A stretch of DNA of 34,523 nt from Amycolatopsis circi (lineage in GTDB: Bacteria > Actinomycetota > Actinomycetes > Mycobacteriales > Pseudonocardiaceae). Each line of letters opens with the position of its first letter. Position 1 is the stretch's first letter. Below are positions 1 through 8,509 of this stretch, in pieces. The notes beneath the pieces are model-generated. The model saw only the letters and a list, made by a program, of their open reading frames with translations, ran no database searches and had not been told where the DNA came from. The DNA lies in contig NZ_PQIA01000102.1 in NCBI RefSeq assembly GCF_003385235.1, positions 1 to 34,523 of the forward strand, given 5' to 3'. Position numbers and translations under genes: made by a program.

Positions 1-46
1 CCACATAGGGACACCCCCCCGCACCCCGATACGAAGCCTTCTCTGC

Positions 47-101
47 GGTCTGAGGGTGCTTGTCAAGGCATCTTTCCCGCCTTGACAACCACCCTCAGAC
101 C
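47..101. repeat. Long imperfect palindrome upstream of purF
   Basis: The arms GGTCTGAGGGTG (47-58) and CACCCTCAGACC (90-101) are perfect inverse complements. Next to them TTGTCAAGGC (60-69) pairs with GCCTTGACAA (79-88), leaving a single C-C mismatch and a 9-base loop. The 22 paired positions would make a very stable hairpin. It may terminate a gene lying left of the window, or be one copy of a dispersed palindromic element. The rest of 1-324 holds no convincing gene: the open frames there have no ribosome site and low-complexity translations. Confidence 0.7.
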
Positions 102-280
102 GTCAGCACAATCAGCTTCGGGGTGCCCCACGCAACCAACGGGCGCAATGTCGCCGCCAGGCGACGAGCCGAAACCCACCCCAAGACCCCCGCTCCAAAA
201 AAAGATCACCGCTCCACAACCTCCTCCCCCGTAGTGGTCAGAACCACGCCGCGCACCGCTTCCCCGCCCGATCCACCCCT

Positions 281-286
281 TACACT
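281..286 (+). promoter_or_regulatory. Possible -10 element of purF
   Basis: TACACT matches the actinobacterial TANNNT -10 pattern and would place transcription start near 293, about 30 bases before the chosen purF GTG. No clear -35 is visible 17-18 bp upstream, so this is a weak call. Confidence 0.3.
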
Positions 287-324
287 TGGACTCGGCCCGC
301 CCGCGTCTTCCTGGGAGCTCCTCG

Positions 325-1863
325 GTGGTTTCCGACCCCTCCGCCAGTACTGATCGACCCGAAGATCAACCCGAACCGGAACCCCGTGAGGAGTGCGGCG
401 TCTTCGGCGTCTGGGCTCCCGGGGAAGAAGTCGCCAAGCTCACCTACTACGGCCTCTACGCCCTGCAGCACCGCGGGCAGGAGGCAGCGGGCATTTCCGT
501 CTCGGACGGCTCGCAGATCGTCGTCTTCAAGGACCTCGGGCTCGTCAGCCAGGTCTTCGACGAGCAGGTCCTGCAGTCCCTGCAGGGGCACATCGCCGTC
601 GGGCACTGCCGGTACTCCACGACCGGAGCCACGATCTGGGAAAACGCCCAGCCGATCTTCCGCACGACGGACACCGGCAGCGGCCTGTCCTTCGCGCACA
701 ACGGCAACCTGGTCAACACCGCCGAGCTGCGCGATCGCACCGTCGCCGCGGGGTTGAAGCCGCACGCCGGGCTCACCGGGTCCTCCAGCGACTCCGACCT
801 CGTCTGCGGCCTGCTCGCCGCGAACGCCGCCGACAAGGGCATCGAGGCCGCCGCGCTCGACCTGCTGCCGACGCTCAAGGGCGCGTTCTGCCTGGTCTTC
901 GCCGACGAGAACACCCTGTACGCGGCTCGCGACCCGCACGGCGTGCACCCGCTGGTGCTCGGCCGGCTGGAGCGCGGCTGGGTCGTGGCGAGCGAGACCG
1001 CCGCGCTCGACATCTGCGGCGCGTCGTTCGTGCGCGAGGTCGAGCCGGGCGAGCTGATCGCCATCGACGCCGAGGGGCTGCGTTCCTCGCGGTTCGCGAA
1101 CCCGGAGCCCAAGGGCTGCGTCTTCGAGTACGTCTACCTCGCCCGTCCGGACACGTCGATCGCCGGCCGCAGCGTGCACGCCACGCGCGTCGAGATCGGC
1201 CGCAAGCTGGCCATCGAGCATCCGGTCGACGCCGACCTCGTGATGCCCGTGCCGGAGTCCGGCACCCCGGCCGCGATCGGGTACGCGCAGGGTTCCGGCC
1301 TGCCGTACGGCACCGGTCTGGTCAAGAACGCCTACGTCGGGCGCACGTTCATCCAGCCGTCGCAGACCATCCGGCAGCTCGGGATCCGGCTGAAGCTGAA
1401 CCCGCTGCGCGACGTCATCCGCGGCAAGCGCCTGGTCGTGGTGGACGACTCGATCGTCCGCGGCAACACCCAGCGCGCGCTCGTGCGGATGCTGCGCGAG
1501 GCCGGTGCGCTCGAGGTGCACGTGCGGATCGCCTCGCCGCCGGTGCGCTGGCCGTGCTTCTACGGCATCGACTTCGCCTCGCGCGCCGAACTCGTCGCCA
1601 ACGGCGTCGACCTCGACGGCATCCGCCGTTCGATCGGGGCCGATTCGCTCGGCTACATTTCGCTGGACGGCCTGGTCGCGGCGTCGGAGCAGCCGAAGTC
1701 GCGGCTGTGCACGGCCTGCTTCTCCGGCGAGTACCCGATCGCGCTGCCCGACGACGCGCTCATCGGCAAGCACCTGCTGGAAAGCATGGACGCCGCAGGT
1801 GGCGCGGCCGCTCCCGTCAGTGCCGCCGGGTACGGTGCCGAAGACGCCGTCCGGCGTCCGTGA
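325..1863 (+). CDS. purF: Amidophosphoribosyltransferase PurF
   Basis: Catalyses the first committed step of purine synthesis, glutamine plus PRPP to phosphoribosylamine, in the cytoplasm. The start is the GTG at 325, 7 bases after GGGAG; a TTG at 286 is also open but lacks this site. The 512-residue protein has a 23-residue acidic propeptide ending just before Cys24 of the CGVFG motif, the N-terminal nucleophile of the class II glutamine amidotransferase domain. The PRPP-binding signature VVVDDSIVRGNTQ lies in the C-terminal phosphoribosyltransferase half. Cysteines in KGCVFEY, WPCFYG and CTACF correspond to the 4Fe-4S ligands of the Bacillus-type enzyme. purM follows 31 bases later, so the two are probably co-transcribed. 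Confidence 0.97.
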   Translation: MVSDPSASTDRPEDQPEPEPREECGVFGVWAPGEEVAKLTYYGLYALQHRGQEAAGISVSDGSQIVVFKDLGLVSQVFDEQVLQSLQGHIAVGHCRYSTTGATIWENAQPIFRTTDTGSGLSFAHNGNLVNTAELRDRTVAAGLKPHAGLTGSSSDSDLVCGLLAANAADKGIEAAALDLLPTLKGAFCLVFADENTLYAARDPHGVHPLVLGRLERGWVVASETAALDICGASFVREVEPGELIAIDAEGLRSSRFANPEPKGCVFEYVYLARPDTSIAGRSVHATRVEIGRKLAIEHPVDADLVMPVPESGTPAAIGYAQGSGLPYGTGLVKNAYVGRTFIQPSQTIRQLGIRLKLNPLRDVIRGKRLVVVDDSIVRGNTQRALVRMLREAGALEVHVRIASPPVRWPCFYGIDFASRAELVANGVDLDGIRRSIGADSLGYISLDGLVAASEQPKSRLCTACFSGEYPIALPDDALIGKHLLESMDAAGGAAAPVSAAGYGAEDAVRRP

Positions 1864-1894
1864 ACCAAGCATGTCCAGTAGGGAGTCCGCTTCC

Positions 1895-2965
1895 GTGAGC
1901 GAGTCCACGAGCGCCACGTACGCAGCCGCCGGGGTCAGCATCGACGCCGGTGACCAGGCCGTCGAGCTGCTCAAGCCACACGCCGAGCGGGCCACGAGGC
2001 CCGAGGTGCGCGGCGGGGTCGGCGGTTTCGCCGGGCTCTTCTCCCTCAAGCTCGACAAGTGGAAAGAGCCGATCCTCGCCTCCTCCACCGACGGCGTCGG
2101 CACCAAGATCGCGGTCGCGCAGGCGCTCGACAAGCACGACACGGTCGGCATCGACCTGGTCGCGATGGTCGTCGACGACCTCGTCGTCACCGGGGCCGAG
2201 CCGCTGTTCCTGCAGGACTACATCGCGGTCGGCAAGGTCGTGCCGGAGAAGATCGCGGCGCTGGTCGGCGGCATCGCCGAAGGCTGCGTCCAGGCTGGCT
2301 GCGCGCTGCTCGGCGGCGAGACGGCCGAGCACCCCGGCCTGATGGGCGAGCACGACTACGACCTGTCGGCCACCGGCGTCGGCGCGGTCGAGGCGTCCGC
2401 GCTGCTGTCGCCGGAGAAGGTCCGCCCCGGCGACGTCGTGATCGCGATGGGCTCGTCCGGCCTGCACTCCAACGGCTACTCGCTGGCCCGGCACGTGCTG
2501 CTGGACATCGCGCGGATGCCGCTGGACGGGCACGTCGAGGAGTTCGGCCGCACCCTCGGCGAGGAACTGCTCGAGCCCACCAAGATCTACGCGAAGGACT
2601 GCCTCGCGCTGATCGCCGAGACCGAGGTGCGCACGTTCGCGCACGTCACCGGCGGCGGTCTCGAGGCCAACCTCGCGCGCGTGATGCCGCGCGGCCTCGT
2701 CGCCAAGCTCGAACGCGGCACGTGGACGCCCGCGTCGGTGTTCGCGCTGATCGGGCAGCGCGGCAAGGTCGAACGCGCGGAGCTGGAGAAGACGTTCAAC
2801 ATGGGCGTCGGCATGGTCGCGATCGTGTCCGCCGAGGACGTCGACCGGGCGCTGGCGGTGCTCACCGCGCGGCACGTGCCCGCGTGGATCCTCGGCGACG
2901 TCCAGCCCGCCGAAGACCCGGACGGCCCGCGCGCGGTGCTGTCCGGCGACCACCCGCGGTTCTGA
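1895..2965 (+). CDS. purM: Phosphoribosylformylglycinamidine cyclo-ligase PurM
   Basis: Converts FGAM to AIR with ATP, the fifth step of purine synthesis. The GTG at 1895 is preferred because GGGAG sits 9 bases upstream; an in-frame ATG at 1871 would add eight residues but has no such site. The 356-residue length is normal. Family motifs include the glycine-rich GVGGFAGLF segment, the STDGVGTK loop and D-D-L-V-V-T-GAEPLF. Near the C-terminus are GGGLEANLARV and FNMGVGM, typical of the AIR synthase C-terminal domain. It follows purF directly, giving a purFM pair. Confidence 0.97.
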   Translation: MSESTSATYAAAGVSIDAGDQAVELLKPHAERATRPEVRGGVGGFAGLFSLKLDKWKEPILASSTDGVGTKIAVAQALDKHDTVGIDLVAMVVDDLVVTGAEPLFLQDYIAVGKVVPEKIAALVGGIAEGCVQAGCALLGGETAEHPGLMGEHDYDLSATGVGAVEASALLSPEKVRPGDVVIAMGSSGLHSNGYSLARHVLLDIARMPLDGHVEEFGRTLGEELLEPTKIYAKDCLALIAETEVRTFAHVTGGGLEANLARVMPRGLVAKLERGTWTPASVFALIGQRGKVERAELEKTFNMGVGMVAIVSAEDVDRALAVLTARHVPAWILGDVQPAEDPDGPRAVLSGDHPRF

Positions 2966-2998
2966 AAGCCGCTTGCCACGTCTTGAGAGACTGAAGAC

Positions 2999-3427
2999 AT
3001 GGCGGAGGACGTACGCGTCGGCGCCCGGTTCGTGATCCCGGGCGCCGAACTGCGAGAGCGGTTCTCCCGGTCCTCGGGGCCGGGCGGACAGGGCGTGAAC
3101 ACGACGGACTCGCGCGTCGAGCTGTCGTTCGACGTCGCGGGCTCCGCCGTGATCCCGCCCGCGCTGAAGGAACGCATCACGACCCGCTTGGGCACCCGCC
3201 TGGTCGACGGCGTGCTGACCATCGCGGCCAGCGAATACCGCTCCCAACTAATGAACCGCGATGCGGCGCGGGAGCGGCTGGCTGATGTGCTGACGAAGGC
3301 TTCCGCGCCGCCGCCGGCCAAACGGCGTCCGACCAAGCCTTCGCGGGGCTCGAAGGAACGCCGTTTGGCGGCGAAGAAGCGTCGCAGCGATGTGAAGCGC
3401 GGCCGTGGTGGTCGGTACGACGATTAG
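2999..3427 (+). CDS. arfB: Alternative ribosome-rescue factor, ArfB-type peptidyl-tRNA hydrolase
   Basis: A class I release-factor-like hydrolase of 142 residues. The catalytic GGQ tripeptide is at residues 29-31 within SSGPGGQGVN. The tail from about residue 105 is rich in Lys and Arg (KRR, SKERR, AAKKRRSD); in ArfB this tail occupies the mRNA channel of a stalled ribosome. It therefore probably frees ribosomes from truncated messages by hydrolysing peptidyl-tRNA. It lacks the codon-recognition domains of RF1/RF2, consistent with its short length. It starts 33 bases after purM and may be read from the same transcript. Confidence 0.93.
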   Translation: MAEDVRVGARFVIPGAELRERFSRSSGPGGQGVNTTDSRVELSFDVAGSAVIPPALKERITTRLGTRLVDGVLTIAASEYRSQLMNRDAARERLADVLTKASAPPPAKRRPTKPSRGSKERRLAAKKRRSDVKRGRGGRYDD

Positions 3428-3518
3428 CGTTGTTGATCACTGCGAGTGAAGGCTCGCCTCGCGATATCACTGAATTGTCTTCTTGCGGTTCCTTTTCCGT
3501 CTTCGCTATTTCTGAAGA

Positions 3519-4743
3519 GTGACGGGATATCCTGAACGGCGAATTTCTGTCGAAGTCGATTTCGACCACCTCGATCCTGCGGTCGCCGAAGACGTTTACG
3601 CACGTCTCGGCGCTATCCGGCGGGTCTGCCCGGTGGCGAAAAGCTCCGCGCATGGCGGGTTCCACCTGCTGACCGGCTACGACGAGATCCGGGAAGCGGC
3701 CAGCAGTGGCGATGTATTCAGTTCGTACGTACATGGTCTCGGCGCTGCGGATGTCGTAGCCGAAGACGCTGGATCTGACGATAATCCGCCGCCGAGGGCA
3801 CCATTATTTGAATTCGATGGCCAGTCGCACTTGGCTTGGCGGCGCATTCTCCGACCCTATTTCACTCCGGCCGCGGCGAAGCGGCATGAGCCACTCATCC
3901 GGCGGTTGTGCCGAGAGACGCTCGCTCGATTCGTCAAGGACGGCCGAGCCGACCTCGTGACTGCTTACACGCAAGTGGTTCCGCCGCTTGTCGTCGCGGC
4001 TTTGCTCGGTGTGTCGGAAAGCGGTCGGGAGTTGCTGGCGGAACAGGCCAAGAGACTGGTTGGTGCCGAAACCAGGGAGGAAGCGGAGGAGCGCGGTCGG
4101 GAGTACGCCAAGCTCCTGCTCGGCCACATCCGGGATCGTGCTGGCGCGTCGCGGGGCGACATGCTGTCCGACGTGATCCATGCCGACATCGGTGAGACAG
4201 TTAACGAGCGGCAGGTGCTGCGCTTCGCGTCTCTGATGGTTGCGGCCGGGCAGCTGACTACCACTGACGCGGCAGCCATGATGGCACTGCTGCTGGCCGA
4301 GAACCCAGACCTGCGGGATCGAGCGCGTGACAGCCAAAAGGTATTGGATGACTTCATCGAGGAAGCGGTTCGGCATGAGCCAGCGGTGGCGGCGACCGGC
4401 CGGGCGGTCACCCGGCCGACCGCGCTGGGCGGAGTTCTGCTCGACGCTGGGGACCGGTTCTGATTGCCTGGGAAGCGCCAATCGCGACGAACGGCATTTC
4501 AGTGACGGCGACGTCTTCCGGGTGGACCGCGGGCGGGTCAGGCCGGCGCATCTGGGCTGGGGTTCCGGTGCACATCGGTGCCTTGGCCGACACTTGGCCC
4601 GGCTCGAGTTGCGCGTCATGTTGCAGGAACTGCTTGCGGCATTGCCAAATATGCGAATCCAGGCGGATGCCCGGCCTCGGCGCACCTACGGCGTGATTCG
4701 CGGCGTGCGGGAGGTGCCTGTCGAGTGGGCGACGACTGGGTAG
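3519..4743 (+). pseudogene. Cytochrome P450, interrupted by two one-base deletions
   Basis: Three reading frames together spell a complete bacterial P450 of about 408 residues. Frame one (3519-4460) carries the I-helix region MVAAGQLTTTDAA and the K-helix ExxR (EEAVRHEP), then runs into TGA just after AGDRF. The expected continuation VLIAW is in a second frame from 4457. SANRDERHF, the heme-binding HLGWGSGAHRCLG with its Cys, and the C-terminus are in a third frame from 4471. Restoring one G at each of two short G runs (about 4456 and 4470) rebuilds the frame. This is either a recent pseudogene or two homopolymer sequencing errors. The upstream stretch 3428-3518 is visibly AT-richer than its surroundings, hinting at acquired DNA. 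No partner ferredoxin is adjacent. Confidence 0.85.
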
Positions 4744-4748
4744 CTGTT

Positions 4749-4783
4749 CCTTGCCGCCGCGGGAGTTTGCTGCGGCGGCAAGG
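4749..4783. terminator. Bidirectional hairpin between P450 and GNAT genes
   Basis: CCTTGCCGCCGC (4749-4760) is the perfect inverse complement of GCGGCGGCAAGG (4772-4783), with an 11-base loop. It lies 5 bases after the P450 stop and 8 bases from the stop of the opposing acetyltransferase gene. It has no T-tract, as is common for actinobacterial terminators. Confidence 0.8.
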
Positions 4784-4791
4784 ACCGGGCA

Positions 4792-5523
4792 TTAGGTCAG
4801 TGACAGGTGTACGCATTCACCGGCGACTTGGTACCCAGCACGCCGGTACACCGTCCCGATACCGACATCGCCCGGTGTGAGGAAAGCCGTCCGCGCACCA
4901 CGTTCGTGGGCGAGGCGCGTTAGGTGCGCCGTGATTGCCGCCGCGATGCCCTGGCCGCGGTGTTCGGCGGCTACGGCAATGCCGACGATTTCCGTAGCGC
5001 CGGAGACGATGTCCAACGCGATTCCGCCGCCCATAATGGTTTCGCCGTGTTCGGCTAGCACAGTCAGGTAGTCGCGGTTGCGTTCGACATCGGCGTCCGA
5101 CACCTCCGGCGGCTCTCCGAAGGCGACGTTCTGCACGGACCGCAGGCGGCGGAATTCGTCGTCGGACGACGGTTCGCGCAGCTGAATATGGTCCGGTGCA
5201 ACACAATCGACGCGGTCTTCGGCGGTGCAGGTCATCACTGGCACGCGTCGTTCCAGGGTGAACCCCGCGCCGACAAGGGATTTCTCGACGTCGGGTGCCG
5301 CATCGGTGAAGAACTCCAGTCGCGGCAGGAGATTTCGTTGCTGGTAGGCGGAAATCAGGCTCGCGATCTCAGAGGACGAGGGCTTCGCGCCGTCGTCGGG
5401 GATGGCGTAGTTCTCCATCGGATGAGAGCTGGCCTGGGCGAACGTCGCCAGGAACGGGCCGATTCGCTCGGTGTCGCGGCCGATCGGTGCGGTCGCGCGA
5501 ACGTATGCCTGAAGGGCGGACAT
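4792..5523 (-). CDS. GNAT-family N-acetyltransferase
   Basis: A 243-residue protein starting at the ATG at 5523 (MSALQAYV); an upstream in-frame start at 5646 would add a cysteine-rich stretch unlike the family. The C-terminal third is a GNAT fold: the acetyl-CoA-binding signature appears as VAAEHRGQGIAAAITAHL, followed by the YRRAGYQVAG beta-strand/helix end. The N-terminal half (about 130 residues) resembles the extra domain of two-domain GNATs and contains no motif I can assign. The substrate is unknown. The preceding gene on this strand, the Gfo/Idh/MocA oxidoreductase, ends 183 bases upstream, and the gene converges on the broken P450. Confidence 0.8.
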   Translation of the reverse strand: MSALQAYVRATAPIGRDTERIGPFLATFAQASSHPMENYAIPDDGAKPSSSEIASLISAYQQRNLLPRLEFFTDAAPDVEKSLVGAGFTLERRVPVMTCTAEDRVDCVAPDHIQLREPSSDDEFRRLRSVQNVAFGEPPEVSDADVERNRDYLTVLAEHGETIMGGGIALDIVSGATEIVGIAVAAEHRGQGIAAAITAHLTRLAHERGARTAFLTPGDVGIGTVYRRAGYQVAGECVHLSLT

Positions 5524-5706
5524 CTCTGGTGGAAGCCTTTCGAGAAAGAAGGAATGCAGCACAAAGCCGGGCAGGGCAAACCCCACAACCGGCGCGCAGG
5601 CCGAACAGCTCAGGCCACGCGGCCGGAGTGGGCCGTGGCGGAGCACATAGGCATTCCTTCGTCCGAAACGAACTTCCCGTTCAGCGTCTCAGGCCGGGCA
5701 AGCGAA

Positions 5707-6603
5707 TTAACGACCCAACGCGGCGCGCGCCTGGTCCACGATCCGAGCCAGGTGCACGCCCCGCCGGACGTCGCAGGGGTGCGTGGTCGTTCCGCACGAC
5801 ACCATCGCGGCGAAATCGTCCAGCAGCGCGGTGTACGCGTCGTTCGCCGCGCCGGTGCGGCCGAGGGTGCGGAGGCCGTGCTCGCCGAAGACCGAGTACT
5901 CGACCACCGTCGGCTGTACCGGCAGGCGGAGGCTGAGCGTCGCGGTGCTCGTGATGCCGCCTTCGTGTTCGAGCAGCAGTTGCCACAGGTCCTCGGGACC
6001 GCGGTGCGCGGCGAGGACGTCGGTGATCGGGCCGAGGGCGGCGTCGAGCAGGTCGAACGCGTGCGGGCCGATGTCGGCGAGCGCGCCGCCAGCCGGGTCC
6101 TGCCGCCAGGCCGAGGTCGCGTACTTGCCGGCGAGCAGCGCGCCGGACAGCCATCGCACGCTGCCGCCGCGCCAACCGCCAGCGGCAGTGACGCCGTCCA
6201 GCCAGTCGCGCGTCTGCTGGGAGAACCGCAGCGTCAGCATCACCAGCGAGGCGACGCCAGCGGACGTCACGGCGTCGGCGAGCCGCTGCGCCGAGGCGAG
6301 GTCGGGGGCGATCGGTTTTTCCAGGATCAGGTGCTTGCCCGCCTCCGCGGCCTTGGTGGCCAGTTCGGCCTGCACGGTCGGCGGCACCGCGAACGCGAGT
6401 GCGTCGACCTGCTCGAACAGCTCGTCCAGATCGCTGGTCGGCACGGCGTCGTAGGCCTGCGCGAGCGCGGCGGCGGCTTCCGGCCGTCGGCTCCACACCG
6501 CACTGAGCACGGTTCCTGGATGATCCGCGAGCCCGGGGGCGTGCACCGTGGTGGCCCACGGTCCGGTTCCTACGAGGCCGACGCGCAACTGGTCCTGTCC
6601 CAC
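5707..6603 (-). CDS. Gfo/Idh/MocA-family NAD(P)-dependent oxidoreductase
   Basis: A 298-residue protein with an N-terminal Rossmann fold (VGLVGTGPWA) and the family EKP motif (LILEKPIAPD), whose Lys is normally catalytic. In the substrate domain GGALADIGPHAFDLL carries the Asp and His usually involved in substrate binding. Such enzymes oxidise or reduce sugars, inositols or related polyols; the substrate cannot be told here. The GTG at 6603 is the likely start; a TTG at 6588 is an alternative. The far longer open frame to 7737 is only a shadow of the divergent B12 operon. It is divergent from the riboswitch-led operon, with about 70 bp between. Confidence 0.88.
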   Translation of the reverse strand: MGQDQLRVGLVGTGPWATTVHAPGLADHPGTVLSAVWSRRPEAAAALAQAYDAVPTSDLDELFEQVDALAFAVPPTVQAELATKAAEAGKHLILEKPIAPDLASAQRLADAVTSAGVASLVMLTLRFSQQTRDWLDGVTAAGGWRGGSVRWLSGALLAGKYATSAWRQDPAGGALADIGPHAFDLLDAALGPITDVLAAHRGPEDLWQLLLEHEGGITSTATLSLRLPVQPTVVEYSVFGEHGLRTLGRTGAANDAYTALLDDFAAMVSCGTTTHPCDVRRGVHLARIVDQARAALGR

Positions 6604-6676
6604 GCCCGGAAGTGTAGGTGTGTCCGCGGTCGCTTCCTGCGGGGCCTGCGGTGCGTTAACGTCGACAAGTTCTTCG

Positions 6677-6766
6677 CCACGAACGGGGGAAGCCGGTGAG
6701 AATCCGGCGCTGGCCCGCAACCGTGAGCGGCCCGCGAGGGACCGCGAGCCGGATCGCCCGTCGTGG
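6677..6766 (+). promoter_or_regulatory. Cobalamin riboswitch
   Basis: The conserved core is plain: GCCGGTGAGAATCCGGCGC from 6692, then CCCGCAACCGTGAG from 6714, the hallmark of B12-sensing aptamers. The closing P1 helix pairs CCACG (6677-6681) with CGTGG (6762-6766) and ACGGG (6683-6687) with CCCGT (6757-6761), with one bulged A. P1 ends 12 bases before the GAGG ribosome site (6779-6782) of the first transporter gene. Control is therefore likely by hiding this site when adenosylcobalamin is bound. It is the compact form with a short peripheral arm. Confidence 0.92.
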
Positions 6767-6792
6767 TCCGATCGATGCGAGGTACATCTGAC

Positions 6793-7443
6793 ATGCGGTT
6801 CGTGCACGCGCGGCACTGGGGGCGAGTCCTCGCCGGCTGCGCTCTTCTCGTCGCTACCGGCCTCGGCGGCGCTTCGTCCGCCTCGGCCACCACGCCCGGC
6901 AAGGGCGCCGACGGCTATTGCCAGGACGACAACGGCGTCACGGTGATCGTCGATTTCCAGGGGCTGGGCGGTGAAACCCTCATCCGGTGCGCGCCGGGCA
7001 AGCAGGAAAACGGCGTCACCGCCCTGCAAAACGCCGGTTTCGAACTCGCCGGCGCGGGCAAATACGGCCTGGCCGTGATGTGCAAGATCGAGGGCAAACC
7101 CGCCGACCAGACCTGCACCGGGATGCCGCCGGAGAAGGCGTCGTGGAGCTTCTGGACCGCCACCAACGGCGGCAAGTGGGCCTCGGCGCAGGTCGGCGCG
7201 CAGAGTTGGAAGCCACCGGCCGGTGCGTTCGAGGGCTGGTCCTTCGCGATCGGCAAGTCCTACACCGAGTATCCGCCGCCGCGTACCGAGCCGGTGCGCA
7301 AGGCCAACGCGCCTGCTCAAGCTCCGGCGTCCACTTCGGACAGTGGTTTCCCGTGGGGCCTGGTGCTCGGCATCGTGGTCGTCGTGCTGCTCGTGGTGGC
7401 CGGGACGGTCGTCGCGGTGCGCCGCAGGCGTGCTGCGGAGTAG
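6793..7443 (+). CDS. Secreted, membrane-anchored DUF4430 (transcobalamin-like C-terminal domain) protein
   Basis: A 216-residue surface protein: signal peptide about 1-32 (ends SSASA), a DUF4430-like domain about 47-155 (VTVIVDFQG, a glycine-rich middle, ASWSFWTATNGGKW, then FEGWSFAIG), a Pro/Ala linker, one transmembrane helix about 187-209 and an RRRR tail. DUF4430 is related to the C-terminal beta domain of the animal B12 carriers transcobalamin and intrinsic factor. The riboswitch upstream and the ECF transporter downstream suggest that it captures cobamides outside the cell for the transporter; that role is inference. The ATG at 6793 has GAGG 10 bases upstream. Its end overlaps the ecfT start by 14 bases. 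Confidence 0.82.
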   Translation: MRFVHARHWGRVLAGCALLVATGLGGASSASATTPGKGADGYCQDDNGVTVIVDFQGLGGETLIRCAPGKQENGVTALQNAGFELAGAGKYGLAVMCKIEGKPADQTCTGMPPEKASWSFWTATNGGKWASAQVGAQSWKPPAGAFEGWSFAIGKSYTEYPPPRTEPVRKANAPAQAPASTSDSGFPWGLVLGIVVVVLLVVAGTVVAVRRRRAAE

Positions 7444-8509
7444 TCCGCGAGCGCTCCATCCCGGCGCGTGGTGGGTGTGGGCGCTCGCGCTCGCCGTCGC
7501 CGCGAGCCGGACCACGAACCCGGTTCTGCTCGCTCTGGTGATCGCGGTGGCCGGGTTCGTCGTGGTGCTCCGCCGCGGCGACGCACCCTGGGCGCTGGCG
7601 TTCCGGATGTACGCCTGGATCGCCGGGGTGATCCTGCTGTCGCGCATGCTGTTCCGGATCCTGATCGGCGGCGAGGACGGCGGCCACGTCCTGTTCACGC
7701 TGCCGACCATCCCGCTGCCGAGCGTCGCGGCGGGCATTCAGCTCCTCGGTCCCACTTCGGCCGAGGAGCTGCTCGGCGGGCTTTACGACGGGCTCCGGCT
7801 GGCCACGATCGTGCTCTGCATCGGTGCCGCGAACGCGCTAGCGAACCCGAAACGCCTGCTCAAGGCCGTACCTGGGGCGCTGTATGAGGTGGGTACGGCG
7901 GTCACTGTCGCGTTGTCTGTCGCACCGCAGTTGGTCGAGAGCGTGCAGCGAGTGCGCCGCGCGCGTCGGCTGCGGGCCGGAAAAACGCGCGGTCTGCGGT
8001 TCGTGAAGGGGATTTTCGTGCCGGTGCTCGCCGACGCCATGGACCGGTCGCTGCAGCTCGCGGCGGCTATGGATTCCCGCGGTTACGGACGGCGCGGCTA
8101 CCTCTCACCACGCGTCCGGATGCTGATCGCGACCTGCGTGCTGGCCGGGCTGGTCGGCGTCGCGGTGGGGGTCTACGGCGTGCTCGACGGGTCCGCGTCG
8201 TGGCTCGGCGTGCCGATGCTCATCGCCGGTCTGGTGCTGGCCACTGCCGGATTCATACTGGGCGGACGGCAGATCCGGCGCACCACCTACCGGCCCGATC
8301 CGTGGCAGCTGCCGGAAACGCTGGTCGCGCTGTGCGGCGTCGCGACCGCGGCACTGGTACTGGTCGCCGACCCGGTTTCGCTCACCACCCCGGCCAGTCC
8401 GCTGACCTGGCCGGAGCTGCCGCTGCTGCCGACCGTCGCGGTGCTGATCAGCGTGCTGCCCGCTTGGTTCGCGCCACGTCCGGCGCTGGTGTCGGAGGTC
8501 GCCCGATGA
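7430..8509 (+). CDS. ecfT: ECF transporter transmembrane coupling protein EcfT
   Basis: A 359-residue membrane protein with several hydrophobic helices (for example WALALAVAASRTTNPVLLAL and the C-terminal segments after residue 220). Cytoplasmic Arg-rich coupling helices carry the RRARRLRAGK segment and AMDSRGYGRRG, the A-x-x-x-RG signature that docks on the ATPases. EcfT joins the ATPase pair to the substrate-binding S component in energy-coupling-factor importers. The GTG at 7430 overlaps the end of the DUF4430 gene; no good ribosome site is visible, so translational coupling is likely. The stop overlaps the next start as ATGA. The C-terminal third is longer than in minimal EcfT proteins and looks like extra membrane helices. 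Confidence 0.85.
   Translation: MLRSSPRALHPGAWWVWALALAVAASRTTNPVLLALVIAVAGFVVVLRRGDAPWALAFRMYAWIAGVILLSRMLFRILIGGEDGGHVLFTLPTIPLPSVAAGIQLLGPTSAEELLGGLYDGLRLATIVLCIGAANALANPKRLLKAVPGALYEVGTAVTVALSVAPQLVESVQRVRRARRLRAGKTRGLRFVKGIFVPVLADAMDRSLQLAAAMDSRGYGRRGYLSPRVRMLIATCVLAGLVGVAVGVYGVLDGSASWLGVPMLIAGLVLATAGFILGGRQIRRTTYRPDPWQLPETLVALCGVATAALVLVADPVSLTTPASPLTWPELPLLPTVAVLISVLPAWFAPRPALVSEVAR

Noticed and set aside
280..2190. Long open frame on the minus strand across purF
   Set aside because: Shadow of purF/purM created by high-GC third positions; its translation is Arg/Ala/Asp-rich and without family motifs.
1817..3247. 476-codon minus-strand frame opposite purM
   Set aside because: Mirror of purM codon bias; no ribosome site and no domain.
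5707..7737. Gfo/Idh/MocA gene extended to 7737
   Set aside because: The extension runs antisense to the riboswitch and the DUF4430 gene; the Rossmann fold begins just after GTG 6603.
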